Assembly: GCA_964023205.1 (NCBI GenBank)
Contig: OZ026851.1
Span: 11,945,637 to 12,009,636, forward strand
DNA: 64,000 nt
Direction of reading: 5' to 3'
DNA from: Lutraria lutraria
Taxonomy: Eukaryota; Mollusca; Bivalvia; Venerida; Mactridae
In this document: in pieces, positions 1 through 13,625 of the stretch
Position numbering within the stretch: position 1 is the stretch's first letter
Layout: each line of letters opens with the position of its first letter
Made by a program: the position numbers and the translations under genes
Notes under the pieces: generated by a model
Database searches by the model: none
Told to the model about the DNA's origin: nothing
What the model saw: only the letters and a program-made list of their open reading frames with translations

Positions 1-2059
1 TAACAGAGGAATCCGGTGTGTTTTCCTCACGTGCATACTTTATAGCAAGAAAATGTGTTTCCAAAACCACTATCGTATTTTTGTCAATATCATTGAAAAA
101 AATACTATTTATAGAACAGCTGTGTTTTCACGTAATCATGTTATACACACGTCATAAAGAGACGTCATGCACTCTATATATTTCCAGTTTTCAAAAGCAA
201 AAAACACAGCGAAATGAGTATTTTTCAAAGAAAAGGGGCTCGTTTCGTCGGTAATTATTGTCTTGGGATAATATTAGCAATATGTTTTAGCAATATTTTG
301 CATATGTTTTATAACAAAAAGCTAATGAGACTTTAATGACGTAACTGGTCAATGTTAAACAAAAATGGTAATATATAACAAAGTCTGATTAGCTTTATTT
401 CTTTGATATTAACCATAGATATTTAAATTTATTTTACGACTAATTTTAAATATTTTGTAAGAGTTATTGCCCTTATTGAAATGTAGTAGATAATAAGTAG
501 ATATTGTCAGGTGACCTATATTTTTCTGTATCAGATTAGATTGATACTGTGTTTTTGCTTCTTTTTACTGTGACTTTTAATATAGAAAATCTGAAATAGG
601 TCTTTTTTCCGCAATCTTCATAGAATGGCTTACTCCCATAGATTTCAACGCAACGGATGATAATTCATAGGATTGTCACTGGCTTTCGAAAATTCTCACG
701 GTAAATAATTTTCATTCATAATGTAAAATAATACGCTTCCAAATTTGTTAATTAGGTCCACATCCAGATAATAATGTTAGACATTATGGATAACAGACCC
801 GTAAGGATCCATTTCAGTTGGGGCCAGTTTTAGATTTTGCCCGTCAACATGGGAGATAATCAACGAGAGCCCCTTTAATTGCAATAATTGCCTAAATCAG
901 TCAAGACTAAGCCCCCAAGTAACCCCCCACCCACCCGGTTCTTACGACGCTGGATCTGATACCTTAAGACTCTCTTATATTCTAGTGCTACACTCTTTTA
1001 TGCCATTTGTTTCTTCTCCTTGCCTATAACAAAACACGTATCATACTAATAGTCTGGTTCCTGACCATCAAACTAATACTATGACCATGATTAATTATGT
1101 TTTAATCATTTTGTTAAACCAGTCAGTAAGGTATGGTTAACCACGTGTTTTGCATATGTTTACAAGTTATCTATCAATCAACCATATACATTTCTAGGAC
1201 ATCTAATTCATCTTATTCAATTAAATCATAATTATTTAATTGCATGATAGTAATTAATTAGCTGCACTCATAAATTAGGAAGTATGAAAGAAAGGCTCGT
1301 TCATGACGAAAAGAAAAAAATACAAGAAAAAGTCGAAATGGTGTGTCATAGTGTACTTTGAACATTTTTTTAAAGTTTTAAGATCTAGATGAAATGAAAG
1401 ATGACTATTTGTGTTTATTTTGTCCAAATATACTGCTCAACTTTTATAATCGGTCACTTAGATTTTTAAGTATCTTACAAATACATATAACGACATAACG
1501 TTATTCAAATATTCTAAGGCAACTAAAGAACGGTATTTTACAAACTGTATACTACATGTACTAGTGTATAATATTTCAGAATAACCAAAATATAGGATAT
1601 CATAAAGTGACATAATACGCTACATCTGTGAAATATCAAATGAAGTTTAAGGTTTGTCCCACTCACATAATATACAGAATAGACCATCTGGACCGATTAC
1701 AAAGTTGAGTAGTGTATTAGTCAAAAATACCATTGTCCTGTTTTCACGACATAAATGCGGAAACAACATACCGATTGGTTCTATTAATATCAATTTTTGC
1801 GATACTGAAATATTAACACAATTACAGAAACGATTTCTTCTCTAGCATGTGGTTGAGAGTACAATAGCCGAACAGACAAACCATCCCCGACAAAAAAACA
1901 CGACATTTCAATTATATCCTGATTGATCGATACGGTAATGACCTAGCTGACATCACTATAAGGTAACTTAGTAGAATATTAAATTTGAGGCCAGATGAGG
2001 GATGATTTAGTTTATTGTCTTCCATATCCGAACAGTTAATTGTGCAATTTAATTATAAA
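1..2059. other. Gene-free AT-rich intergenic sequence
   Basis: No credible coding exon was found. The short open frames lack splice context, domain resemblance or composition bias. The sequence is AT-rich and contains no obvious tandem array or inverted repeat. It is probably intergenic or distal intronic DNA of the host. Confidence 0.5.
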
Positions 2060-2191
2060 TACAGTACAACCTCTCCAGAGCGACCCTCTCTTGAGCAACA
2101 ACCTCCCTGCAATACGAGCATGATTTTCCCCACTGCGCGATTTAACTATAAATTTAACCTCTCAACAACAGCGGATAGGTTGCACTGTACT
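2060..2191. repeat. MITE family A, copy 1 (CAACCTCTCCAGAGC termini)
   Basis: This copy begins with ACAGTACAACCTCTCCAGAG and ends with an inverted GGTTGCACTGTA. The interior carries a degenerate TTTAACTATAAATTTAACCTCT segment, partly palindromic with the ends. Related copies lie near 4804, 6453 and 12861, so this is a short non-autonomous inverted-repeat family without coding capacity. Confidence 0.75.
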
Positions 2192-4803
2192 TCTATAACA
2201 CATTTGGTATGGTTTTACAATCTATGACTATATAACGTATGATGTAATGTTTTATTTTCCTTTTAATTCTGTGTTTCTTTTTATGTTTCCGTATAGAATT
2301 TATTTTATGAATATTGCATAAGTGACTGATAAGCCTTATTAGGCTGAGTATTTTCAAACTATTTACCTATCATGGTAAATGTGTGTATTTCTATATTATA
2401 CATGCCTGTCACTGTAATGAAATAAACTATATATAAATTATATATGAACCATTTCATTGGCCTACGTTCAGATATCAATTAGCCATGAATATATATCGAG
2501 TTCTTTTAATTGTGCAGCAGAAAATAAAATGCCTCTTTTCCGATCCAATTTCACAGGCTTTGTGTACGATTTGTTTGCTGTTTTAGACTTAAAAGTATGT
2601 CCATTAAGCTCAAGGTAGAACGACAGACTTTGGTCCTCGTGTCCATTAGTATGACTGGCACACCTTCTCTGTGACGATTGAGTCAGAGGCATTTCGTCCA
2701 CCACTGGTGATCATTCATGCGGGAAAAATGGCATTTACTTAGCAAGAACAGTGTTAGTACTGTTTCAGAATCCACGAAAACTGGTCGGGTTAGCCAACCG
2801 CCCGTATACAGCTGAAATACAGTTTAAAACAGAGTTAAGCCCGAAACTGAAAATATAGTGGATGGAATGTCGACATGGTTCATGAATTACTAGTGAATAC
2901 GTATATGTTCCCCTACACTTAGTAAGAAATTGTCTGCTTTTAACTATATGCAGGAATCAAAGTCGATAGACAAATTACTGTGAATGAGATATCTTCAGTG
3001 AAGATGTCACCGAGAAACTCGTGTAACTTGCCTTGTTCTCCAACCCGCGACCTTTTGTTTAACTGTCCTATACATGTACATTACAAAATAAGACAATGAA
3101 TCTAACGACTTATGACAGTCAACAAATGTTTCTTCTACTTTATTATTTTAGAGAAAAAATGTTTTAACATGGAGACTAAACTCCATAAACTATAGTTGAG
3201 TAGGACAGTAAGCCTAATGAATATTTTTTATAACCTTGCGTGCAATGAATTAGTATACGCCGCTTGCCTTATTAATTATTCACTTTTTACGACATTCCGT
3301 GAACTGGCGCTCCGATTTCTGTTTAAAAAATTGTTGTCTAACCAAATACCATAAATCATTGGTTAAAACATATGATTTTAAGTGGATTCGTGGCTTGTTG
3401 CAAACCCATAACGGATGTATTTCTGCCTACCACGCCGTCGTATTAAATGGCACATTGAACCCGCTCCTCATCCCTTATAATATGCGAGTCGAAAATGTAT
3501 TTATAAGTAAGTTCGTCTGAACACTATTGTACATTAGACTATTTGCGTTTTACTTAGTGCTCTCGTGTGGCTAAAATATGATCTTACGTATAAAATATAT
3601 GAACATTTAAGATAAGGTAAAGTGGCTTCCAATTTGTTGTTGTTAATGTTGTTTGGTGTTTTGGTGTTGCTATTGCTGCTAATGTTGTTGCTACTGGTGT
3701 TGTTGTTGTTGTTGGAACGTTACATAGGCTTTATATAATATTGGTAGCCGTTCATCTATTATGTCGCAATTAATCATTTCTAACGCCCCGCCCATTCCGT
3801 AAGCCACAGAGGACAATTCCTACTTGTTAATGTTGTAAGCGGACTGGTCAGTCGGTTGCCGTTCTAAGGATTCAAAGTACATGTATTATGAAAAATCAGT
3901 TGGGACTAGTTTTTGGACAGTGTCGTCTCGAACCAGAGTGGGAATGAGTTGATGAAGAGCGTTTGACGTAACACGGATACGGCACCGACGGATTCCACAA
4001 GCATTCTTGTTGTGTGAAACAGACCCAAAATAGACGTTTGCAAATATTGCGAAAAGACATTTATGTTATACGAAAATTAACCCAAAAAATATTTTTCAAT
4101 GCTCGAACACCCATCAGCTTTTCTGTTGTTTTTGTTGCTTTTAGTCTGTTGTTGTTGTTTTAGGTATGTTGTTGTTATGTTGCTTTTTCTTGCTTTAGGT
4201 CGGTTGTTGTTGTTGTTGCTTAAGGTCTGTTGTTCACGCTTGTCGAATAGTCAGGTTTCGTAATATCTAGTTTAGGGGCACGCCTGTCATAAGTTACATT
4301 TCATAATGTTTTGTTTATTGTAGCAAAGATATGGTTTAAGAAACAATATTTCTGAGCATTACCCATTTCTATAAATTAAATTAACACCGATTTAACCTGA
4401 CAAACAAGTCATTCTCTGACAACAGTCGCTTACAAATAACGGTCATATGTTCGTTAGTGTTTTCTTCCACTATATAAATGTGAAAACCTTGTATTTATCA
4501 TTTTATTACGTACATAATTAGTGGAGATACGAAAAAAACATAATGAATGACTTAACATCAATTAGCCACGCTTGACACACCAAATGACTAATATGAAACA
4601 ACAATACGTGTTTTCGGATACGTTCGGGCAATATCGTCATGTACATATAGACAGCGCAAGAGGTCAACTTGCGAATGATTTAAGTATGCGACACAATTTT
4701 GCATGAAATGCGGAATTGATCAAATGTTCGCCTGTTGACAAGTCATGTACAATCATTACATATTACATGTAGTAACATGTACATTAAAACAATGAGCAAG
4801 GAG
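2192..4803. other. Intergenic, with TTG-rich low-complexity tracts
   Basis: No gene is supported. Low-complexity GTT/TTG tracts lie at about 3640-3715 and 4115-4235. A fragment at about 2755-2830 resembles the 3' part of the SINE family seen again near 9590 and 40560 (AACTGGT..GGTTAGCCAACCGCCCGTATA..GCTGAAATAC). Confidence 0.5.
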
Positions 4804-4994
4804 TTACAGTGCTACCTCTCTAAAGCGACACCCTTTGGGAGTAGGAAAATTATGTTGATGTTGTTGTTGTTAAGAGGTTGTTGCTCTAGAGAGGTTAAGT
4901 TAATAGTTAAATCATGCCGTGGGAAAATCATGCTGTTGTTGAATGGAGGTTGTTGCTCAAGAGAGTGCCGCTCTGGAGAGGTTGTACTGTACAT
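4804..4994. repeat. MITE family A, copy 2
   Basis: About 190 bp with TTACAGTGCTACCTCTCTAA at the left and an inverted GAGAGGTTGTACTGTA at the right. The inner segment ATAGTTAAATCATGCCGTGGGA is shared with the copy at 6453. This repeat explains the short open frames on both strands here. Confidence 0.78.
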
Positions 4995-6452
4995 TGTATG
5001 TTTGGGTATGTTGTAATAGGTTCTAATTGTCAGATTCTGTTTAAATGGTTTTGATACCTAAATCATGTGTGGTCACCTTATAGAGGAGATGTTATAGAGC
5101 CGGGACATTTTTCACAGACATATCTTAGCCAATGCTGCAGCGTACAAAAATAATACAAATCTTTCTGATGGTATTTACATTTAACAGCTGATTATAGATC
5201 CCAAATACAAGTACCTGTAATAGGATAAAACATGTTTTATTTACAAAACAAGAGAGATGAATAATTTTAGATTTAAAACTGTTGTCGTACCTAGGAAATG
5301 TCTATAAAATGGGTCCAAAAACGGATATAAAAATTTCCTGTTTATTTTATGAATGAGTGAATCTATCAATTACTGTCAAGCCTGTGTTAGAGGCCACCTC
5401 CGAATAAAGGCCCCCTGTCAATAAAGGCCATTCTTTCAATAACCGCCATCGATTATTCAGAATACCTCTGAATAAAGGTCACCTGTCAATAAATGCCACA
5501 TTATGTTTTTACCAGGCTTGGACCTTGTTATCAGTTTGTGCTAAGCATCGTGTCCGACCATAATTAACCGTAAGAGCTAGATATTTTATTTTGTTTAGAA
5601 TAATAACCTAGACTAAATATACTGAAGACGACATTTATATAGTGTATGAATTATATGGTTCAGCTAAATTACTGATATGTCTTTAACAAGTTTATGGCAT
5701 GATTAATTAGCCCTTAGAAACAATTAGTTTGCATGAAGATTTTCATGTTTTGGTATTTAAATAAAGAAATATTCTGACTGCATTTGCGAAAGGTTCATAA
5801 GTGTTTTATACCTAAGCGATATTTAATTATTTCCAAGTTAATATATTAGCATTTGTGTAGCTATCGCTTTTTACATTCATCTTAACGTATCATTTGTACA
5901 ACATTTTGTTTTGGTAAAATTATCAACAATCGCTCTTACGTTTTGGTGATATAAACTTTAAAGGTCATACGTATTCTCCTAGCGAACGTAAACATGTCAC
6001 GTGATATGAATTAATTAGTATAAAGAATTGAATTTTTATGACGCATGTCGTATCGTCTGTCAGAATATTTAGTGTTTAAAAGACTTAACAACACTTCATA
6101 GAAACCAGTAGATGATCATGTACCATACGTGCTTAGTTGTTGGATCTTAATTAACTGATACTATTATTTTAAACAAGTTTATTTTGGATTTTGTTTTAAG
6201 TGCTTTTGGTAAGAATTTATTGTATTTTATGTAAATGCAACATTTTGTGTTGTACTTCGATTTAAACGTAACTATGTTGTTTTATTTATATTTTCTATAA
6301 ATAAATGAACATTTCAAAATCAAAATGACAAAATGCTTGAATTTTCGTTTTGTCTAAGTATCAGCAACGTTTGGTTCATGCATATGACAAAAAGGAAAGA
6401 TATATAGCCTTATTGATAATTTAGGACTTATGTCCATAAAAAATAATTACGT
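4995..6452. other. Intergenic with a dispersed AATAAAGGCC repeat
   Basis: No gene is supported. At about 5377-5512 there is a dispersed repeat with the alternating phrases GAATAAAGGCC and CTGTCAATAAAGGCC. It recurs at about 7101-7235, and a shorter relative lies at about 13200-13283. The rest is AT-rich and unremarkable. Confidence 0.55.
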
Positions 6453-6636
6453 ACACAGCGCAACCTCTGCAGAGCAACACTCTTTGGAAGTAGCAAAATT
6501 ATGTTGTTGAGAGATTGTTGCTCCAGAGATGTTAAATTAATAGTTAAATCATGCAGTGGGAAAAATCATGCAGTAACTGTAGTTGAAGGAATGTTGTTGC
6601 TCAAGTGAGGGCCGCTCTGGAGAGGTTGTACTGTAT
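6453..6636. repeat. MITE family A, copy 3
   Basis: The copy opens with ACACAGCGCAACCTCTGCAG and closes with CTGGAGAGGTTGTACTGTAT. The same inner AATAGTTAAATCATGCAGTG segment is present as in copy 2. It is non-coding. Confidence 0.75.
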
Positions 6637-7812
6637 ATGTACGTATAGTTATATATTTAAGACATTATATTAAGTTAGTACGATTACTTAAACTGCAAAG
6701 ATAATTCATAAAACACAATAGTGTGTAATAAGTTACAAAAAACACGAATCAATGATTGATACGCTTTGTTTATAAACAGAAACGCTTGCATAATTTTATA
6801 TATTCAGATAAATAGCATGAAAATACACAACGTAGGTCACGTGGTAGATATATGCTATAATCCTGATTTTAGCTGTACTTAAAATCATTAAAATGAACAA
6901 TTATTAATGAGAATGAATCCTGAGGGAATTTTGTATTACTTTTTATTATTACGATTTTCTTATGTTAATAAGCACGTAAGCGCTTCTAAATGCACTGAGA
7001 TACATTTTATTTTGTAAATTATAACATTTGCAAACGTGTTCATGATGGCGTTGTTATTATACGTTAAATGGTCATCCTAACTCGACATTCTGTTATATAC
7101 AGTCAAGCTTGTGTTTGCGGCCAACCTGAATAAACGCCACCCTTTGGATGAAGGCCATTCTTTTGAATACCGTCCCTGATTCTTTAGAATGAAATGACCT
7201 CCGAATAAAGGTCACCTGTCAATACATGTCTCATTACTAGTATGTCTTTCCCGGGGATGGCATTTGTGCACAGGTTTGACAGCACATCGTATATTAAAGC
7301 ATATTTTATCTGATGTATGGATATAAGATTGGATGGTGGTTAAAGGGAAATTATTTCTGCGTCGAATTAGACCAGGCTTTTAAGAATCGGTTCAGAATTC
7401 TTACAACAGGACCTTGATGAACATGACCGGTGTGATTTCTGAGCCCAGGAGTTCTATACCTTTACTCTATAATATATATAAGGTGAAACTTTTTTGTGAA
7501 ACTTTAATTTGCTTTTATCACATGCCGGTAGCCTGTGATTGTGATCACTGCGTGCAAATACTTTAATGTAGCTCATAACTCAGAGACTATAAGAGGTAGC
7601 AACATGAAACTTCATAGGTGGATAGATCTCATTGAGGCGGTGATCGCACGAGAGGTGACATCTCTTGCTCTTGGTCATACTAGTTTTTTGGAAACACATC
7701 AACTTCGTATTTTTTTATAGAGGGTCTGTTTTTCAGTTGATAAGTCGAGATTGTGCCATTAATCTAGAGTAGGTAGCACACAACATAACAAATTTTGATT
7801 CTATTTGTGTAG
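6637..7812. other. Intergenic region upstream of the ankyrin gene
   Basis: No coding exon is supported. It contains the second copy of the AATAAAGGCC-type dispersed repeat (about 7101-7235). The stretch GATTCTATTTGTGTAG ending at about 7813 looks like a splice acceptor just before the ankyrin start codon, so a 5' UTR exon may lie further upstream. Confidence 0.45.
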
Positions 7813-7830
7813 GTTTAATCGTGGTACAAA

Positions 7831-8155
7831 ATGCGCCAAAACTCGCCATCTGCCATCTCTAGAAGCCGCAGTAACACCGTGGAAGGTGGCAAGACTCTGA
7901 ATGAATGTGTTTATAAAAATGACGTCGACGGCGTCAGAGAATGCCTTCAATTAAACGTCATGGCCTGGAATACAAAGAACACTTCCGGTATGACGCCATT
8001 AATGGTAGCGTCTATATTAAATCGGACTGAGATTTTGGATATATTGTTGTCGTCTAAATGTGACGTAAACGTTACGGATGAGAATGGTAATACAGCCTTA
8101 CATTTAGCTGTTGATGAGGGTAATACCGAAGTTGTAAAGAAATTAATAAAAACTG
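7831..8155 (+). CDS. Ankyrin-repeat protein, coding exon 1 of 4
   Basis: This exon supplies residues 1-108 of a predicted 499-residue host protein whose four exons join to exactly 1500 nt including the stop. After a short Ser/Arg-rich N-terminus come about three ankyrin repeats. The consensus phrases GMTPLMVAS..NRTEILDILLS and NGNTALHLAVDEGNTEVVKKLI are plain. The exon ends ACTG|GTAAG, a good donor, leaving phase 1. The protein probably acts as a cytoplasmic or nuclear scaffold through ankyrin contacts, but the partner cannot be told from sequence. The ATG has A at -3 and follows an acceptor-like tract, so a non-coding leader exon is likely. An ANKRD34-like architecture (N-terminal ankyrins, long disordered tail) is possible but unproven. 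Confidence 0.85.
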
Positions 8156-8582
8156 GTAAGAATCCTTTATTGGTAATTTGTATATGATGTCATTTAAAGT
8201 AACTATGACGTCATTTCCGTTAATAAAGTTTATGATAACTAAGCATAATAATAAGTTGGAAATTGTTCCATTGCTTTCAATTACATCTTTACTGAATTCA
8301 AAAACATGGCTTTGATTTGTTTGAAATATGAAATAAGCATTGAATCAAATGATTGTTTTCACGTTTGTACACTTCCTTTCATCCACTATGTGATTTACTA
8401 AATAACTGAACAAAAATACGTTCGAAAAATATACTAGAGTTCTAAATATTATAACCTACATGACTGAATTTCTATAGAACTCAATTACAGCATCGCGAAA
8501 TTCTAAGACCATGTGCATGTTGTGAGTTTTAAAAAAGCAAAGACAATATTTTGGATTCTAATGTTTTTTCTTTGTTTTACAG

Positions 8583-8684
8583 GACGATGTGTAGTAGATG
8601 CTATGAATAGTAGAGGTGAAACAGCTCTAATGAAAGCCGCATTTTACGATTATGGTGAAATGGTTCGAACACTTCTTAAAGATG
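8583..8684 (+). CDS. Ankyrin-repeat protein, coding exon 2 of 4
   Basis: The exon is 102 nt (34 codons), one ankyrin repeat in size. It lies between a pyrimidine-rich acceptor (TTGTTTTACAG) and a GTATGT donor. It encodes residues 109-142, with the repeat core RGETALMKAAFYDYGEMVRT. The phase is 1 on both sides, so it joins exons 1 and 3 without changing frame. The 427-nt intron before it contains nothing recognisable. Confidence 0.85.
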
Positions 8685-10296
8685 GTATGTATGAAATACA
8701 TTTTGTAAAAATAACACAACTAGTTTAATTCTTATTCGAACGAATTCGAAAGAAGACTCGACGGTCCTGTTTAAGGAGCCAGATTGCTTAATTATTTCTA
8801 TAATGAATTACATGTATCTATATCACTCTAATCCAGACATTTTTTACTTAAAAACTTTACTCGATATTTTACTAAGAAATCCAGAATTTTTAACTAAATT
8901 CTATAAAAACAACATATTTACGCTAATAAACATGTTGATTGATAACTAGAATTAATCTTAAACTTTAAAATACGACTTCCTATATCACAAAAACAGTTTG
9001 ATCTTTGTCCCTAAGTGTTTTGAAGAATCAGCAAAAATAACTTCGTTTACCATGATAAATCACCAACTCATTTATTAACTTGACATAATTATTCAAGTTC
9101 CTGACGTGGCTTTGGTGAGATATACTAATATATAAAGTGTGTATTTTGTTAGCTATTGTGAGCGATGTATCTTCATATTGTAAAGACGTAAGCGACGTGT
9201 CACGGGACGTAGGAACGGACAGTATTTCCGGCTTTGACAACCACGTGTCAGTTCTCTGATAAATATGGAAAGATTATTTAATTCTAAATAACACATCCTA
9301 ATTATTATTATAATAAAACCTCAATATTACAATCTCATTTTGGACCAAAACTATTCGGTCTTGATATTGAATTTTAAGATAAAAAGGAACTATTGAAAAA
9401 CTGTCCGAAAATGAGTCTTAATATGTGGATGGTGGATAAATCTGACAAGTATTCAAGGGGTAGATAGGCCCTTTTAAGGTGACGAAATAAGGTTTTATTG
9501 TACAAATCATGCTTTCTTTGCACATGTACACTGTCAGTGTATTTTTATGACGGTTCGTTGTGGAAGAGTAAGTTACTACTGGTTAGAATACCGTCCAGAA
9601 AAACTGGTTAGGTGAATCAGTCGCCGTATATAACTGAAAATTTGACGTTAAACCTAAATAAATAAATACATGTTCGTGTTCATTGTCTTACCTCCAATAC
9701 ATTTTGTTGACAATGTGGTTTTAACTCTCAATAAACAGATGTTGTTTCACAGTCAATCAAAATATAATTTTATTTGAATTGATTAAACATGCCCAACTGT
9801 CGTGATTCGCTACATCGATTCTAAAAACCGCAATACATGTACAGCCCTTTGCATTTCTTGTTTGTTTGAACAGAAAGATGGTTCTATATTTTTGTGAATA
9901 CAAATCATGTCAGCCTCCTTTTGTGTGTGTAAGACAGAACGTACAGTAAAAACAATTATTGACCCAACACAAATAGTTATTAAACATTAAACGGTGCGTT
10001 AAAATCGACCGATCGATGAAATGGTCATTAATTGCGGAATGGTCCGAACTTGAAGGAATTGGGTTTTATCGCGAACCAGAAAATACTCGATTATGGGTAT
10101 TTTTTATAACATTTACTCTTTATTCAGTATTTGTCAGCTCACAAAACGCTTCTAACAAGTATGAATCTGTTAGTTTTGTTAAAAAGCAGTAAATTAACTG
10201 TTAAAAAACTTGTCCAATCGAAAGCCTAATAAAAATTATTCAAGTATTTTATCCTTTAAATGTGTTTATGAATATATTTATTTGCTCTCATTTCAG
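8685..10296 (+). other. Intron 2 of the ankyrin gene
   Basis: This is a 1.6-kb AT-rich GT-AG intron. It contains a SINE-like tail at about 9560-9672 (AACTGGTTAGGTGAATCAGTCGCC, then GACGTTAAACC and an AAATA run). Nothing else was recognised. Confidence 0.6.
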
Positions 10297-10506
10297 CTTC
10301 AGTGGACCCTGATGTCAAGGACAAATCGGGTCTAACCGCATTATTGGTTGCCTTGCGAGAAGACAGTCACGTGACGGTCGATTTACTGCTGAAACACGGA
10401 TGTGACGTCACAGTTACAGATAACCTTGGACAAAGTGCTTTGTACCTTGCCGTCCATAGTCCTTGCAATAAAACATTAGACAATGCGAGAAAGCTCGTTT
10501 CTGCTG
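10297..10506 (+). CDS. Ankyrin-repeat protein, coding exon 3 of 4
   Basis: The exon is 210 nt (70 codons), flanked by TTGCTCTCATTTCAG and GTAAGT. It encodes residues 143-212, which form the end of repeat 4, repeat 5 (SGLTALLVALREDSHVTVDL) and repeat 6 (LGQSALYLAVHSPCN). It begins and ends in phase 1 like its neighbours. Hydrophobic ankyrin positions are conserved, so the exon is under coding constraint. Confidence 0.85.
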
Positions 10507-10851
10507 GTAAGTTGAATTGCATATGTAAAAGGGGATGACGAATAATACATGTAGTATATTTTTTATTAGTTAATACATGTGTACTTACATTTCTACAGTA
10601 CCCCACCCATGTGATCTATTGATGTCTTAAAATGTCTCTGGCTAAAGAATTTGACAAACTGACATACATACAAACTTGACTATAAAAGTGACATGTAAGT
10701 AAAAACTGACACATAATTGATGAAATACATTTCGAAATAAAGGCAAATAGTACATATAAGTCATACTTCCAGCATCCATTTGAAGGTCCTTTGTCAACAA
10801 GCTCTTGAATACATCAATATGGTTGTTTTATATTTCTAACATAAATGTAGT

Positions 10852-11124
10852 CAGGCGCGTAGCTGCCTATACGCGAGTACGCGGCTGAATCCACATGATT
10901 CTGACAAAAAAAAATCAGGAATTTTTTAAAATCACAAAAATCTACTTCATTAATGTATTTATGGTACCAAAACTGACTTCTTGAGAACTACATTAATGAC
11001 CCTGAAATCGCCTAGAATGCACCAGATTGCACCATTATTTTCAAAAATTTTCGGGGGAGCATGCCCCCGGACCCCCCTAGCTTAATCCTGAATACACATC
11101 CATGGAGGGCTAGCTACGCGCCTG
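10852..11124. mobile_element. MITE with CAGGCGCGTAGCT terminal inverted repeats
   Basis: About 273 bp, beginning CAGGCGCGTAGCT and ending AGCTACGCGCCTG, a clean 13-bp inverted repeat. Both sides are flanked by GTAGT (10847-10851 and 11125-11129), a likely 5-bp target duplication. There is no coding capacity. The interior has a CCCCCGGACCCCCC motif. The parent family is not assigned. Confidence 0.8.
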
Positions 11125-12860
11125 GTAGTTAAAAGTATTTTGTTATAAGTAGTCTCAAGGCGTCTCGACTTCCGTTTATAAAGTTTCTTTTTCCACATTT
11201 ATTAACCCGTATGACGTACAATATGGCTCATAAAAGGAGTAAGATTGTTGTGCAGATATTATTGTCGTGTGTTAAACAAGTCCATTCTACGAGTATGTTT
11301 ATCCAGATAAATAAATCTATTCGTCACAGTTAAGCAATACTTTGTTTTCTACACATTGTACAAAGATTCTATTGTTTGTCTATTTTCCTGTATTTACAAT
11401 GAAGCCATTTATAAAATGTCTTTTTGGCAACTGCTTTCCATGTTTTTTTTAATTTCATATCCGACACAAAGCGTTGACAATACACCTTTTGTATTCTATG
11501 ACATTGTAACATAACAATTCTTGTTCTTAATCAAAGGCTTTCGTTTCTTGCAGCAATTAATGTCAATCAGAATTGATTTGTTATTTAAATGTGAATATGT
11601 AATTAGACCTATTGATTAGTTGAACGTTGATGGAGACGGTTCGTTCATTGACCTTATTAAAAGTGCTACAATGTATACGCTTATGCCTTCTTTCTGTCGG
11701 TCCGTCGGTCCGTCCGTAACCAAACCTTGTCCGACCAAATACATACAAATACAAATTTTATTTAGAGTTGGTAAAGGCGTAACATGTAAACAGCGTTAGT
11801 GATGTATCGCTATTGACCAATAACTAGAAAACGATTTGGCCTGGGCTCTTCAGATTGGTTGGGTGGTTGATGACTATTGATTTTGAGGTTTGCATGTCAA
11901 AGGTCACAGGGGGCATCCGTGTTTCACAAACACTTCTTGTTATTATTTATTATTCAATTTTCGAATTTAGGGGGTTAATTTTCATTTGGAAGGACGCTCT
12001 TTTGTGATAAACAGTATCATTTATATGTATTCAGGATTTGAATTTGTCCTTTTTAAGGCTCTTTGGAAGCGGGGAAGACTTGGCGGGGGTGGGGCTTACT
12101 TTAGATTTTGTCTGACAACGAGGGGAGGGATGTCCTTAGCCTCCTACGGCCCCGCTTATACCTTCAGATATGTAGAAATATAGCTTCAGCGCAAGTCACA
12201 CAGTAAAAATATTGAATACGTGCATATTAAATTAAAGTCCTGTTTAGTATGTAATTCATTTTTGCATTCATGGAATATGAACAAATTTAAGAGTTATGAA
12301 TGATATTGAACCTTTTGAGTGACTTTAGTGAGTTTTATTTCATGGTTTCCTAATGTCAAGGGAGATCAAATCCCTTTAATCGCACACCATTAAAAAGTTT
12401 GCACTGACATGACTTCATCATCATTATTATTATTACAAATTAACAATAGTTAGCAAACTTTAATGACATTGTTCCAACGTATCTTTGTAATTACGTCATT
12501 ATTGTAACAAATCGAGGAATGAAAGCCAAACGGTGCTATCTACATATCAATGTAGTACAAGATAGACTTTTGTCTCTCTCACACTACAGTAAAGTTTCTC
12601 CATTGTATGATTTATGTTCTTATTCGATCAATTTTTTGCTAACCTTTCAAAGATGAAACTAAGATTTATTATTTCCGGCAACACTTTAAGATAATATCTG
12701 TGGGTTGTCCAAAAAGTTATGAATATATGCTGTCATAAGCAATTAATCGAGGTTACCAGTTTTATTGTATTAATTGTCTAAAACTAAAATCTATCTTGAG
12801 CATAGCTTTTTAATTTGTAACATAAGTCACGAGGTATTGTCAGCATGATAAATTTATATA

Positions 12861-13023
12861 TACAGTACAACCTCTCCAGAGCAGCCCTCTCTTGAGCGAC
12901 AACCTCCCCTTAACAACACCAAGAATTTTCCCACTGCACGACTTAACTATTAATTCAACCTCCCTAGAGCAACATGAATTTGCTACTCCCAAAGGGTGTT
13001 GCTTTGGAGAGATTGCCCTGTAA
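12861..13023. repeat. MITE family A, copy 4
   Basis: The left end TACAGTACAACCTCTCCAGA matches the copy at 2060, and the right end reads GGAGAGATTGCCCTGTA. The interior AACTATTAATTCAACCTCC matches the other copies in inverted orientation. Confidence 0.75.
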
Positions 13024-13625
13024 TAGTAATTCATTATAATTCAGTAGACTGATTGACAGTATGGGTCTCATGTTAATTCTGTCATCTCCTCTTACATAAA
13101 GCATCTATCATTATGCCATATTCGCGCTGTAAAACGATTGTTTATGAGACAGAAATACGACCCTTTGACTTTTTGAAACTATAATTGCGTAATACATGTA
13201 TACAGTCAAACTTAAAAAGGCCACCATTGGTATAGAAAAAATGTGGTCTTTATTGACGGTTGGCCTTTATTCATAGGTAATACATAGAGAACTTAATTTT
13301 GTCAAACCGTAGAGATTGCCCCATCTTGAGATTCGTCTTTTTAAGCGAAACAACATAAACAACAAAAAACAATCAAAGATTCGGTTGTTTTTCGGATGAA
13401 ATTTGTTGTAATCCTTCGCCGATCACTTGAAAGTGTATTTTCTAGATTTGGCTATTTCTTCGCCATACTCATATTGGAAAGTGATTGGGCCTCAACACAG
13501 AGATATTTGTATCAGAGAAAACACCCATATTGTCTGTGAGCGCCCCCCCCCCCCCCCCCCCCTGAAACCCCATCAGCGCTTTTTAAATCTTATTTCCATT
13601 TTTTAAATTATGTATTTAATTTCAG

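Larger units (their letters stand above)
10507..13625 (+). other. Intron 3 of the ankyrin gene
   Basis: This 3.1-kb GT-AG intron holds two transposon copies (10852-11124 and 12861-13023), a TCCGTCGGTCCGTCCGT-type dispersed repeat at about 11700-11930 and a cytosine homopolymer at about 13539-13562. No alternative exon was recognised. Confidence 0.6.
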
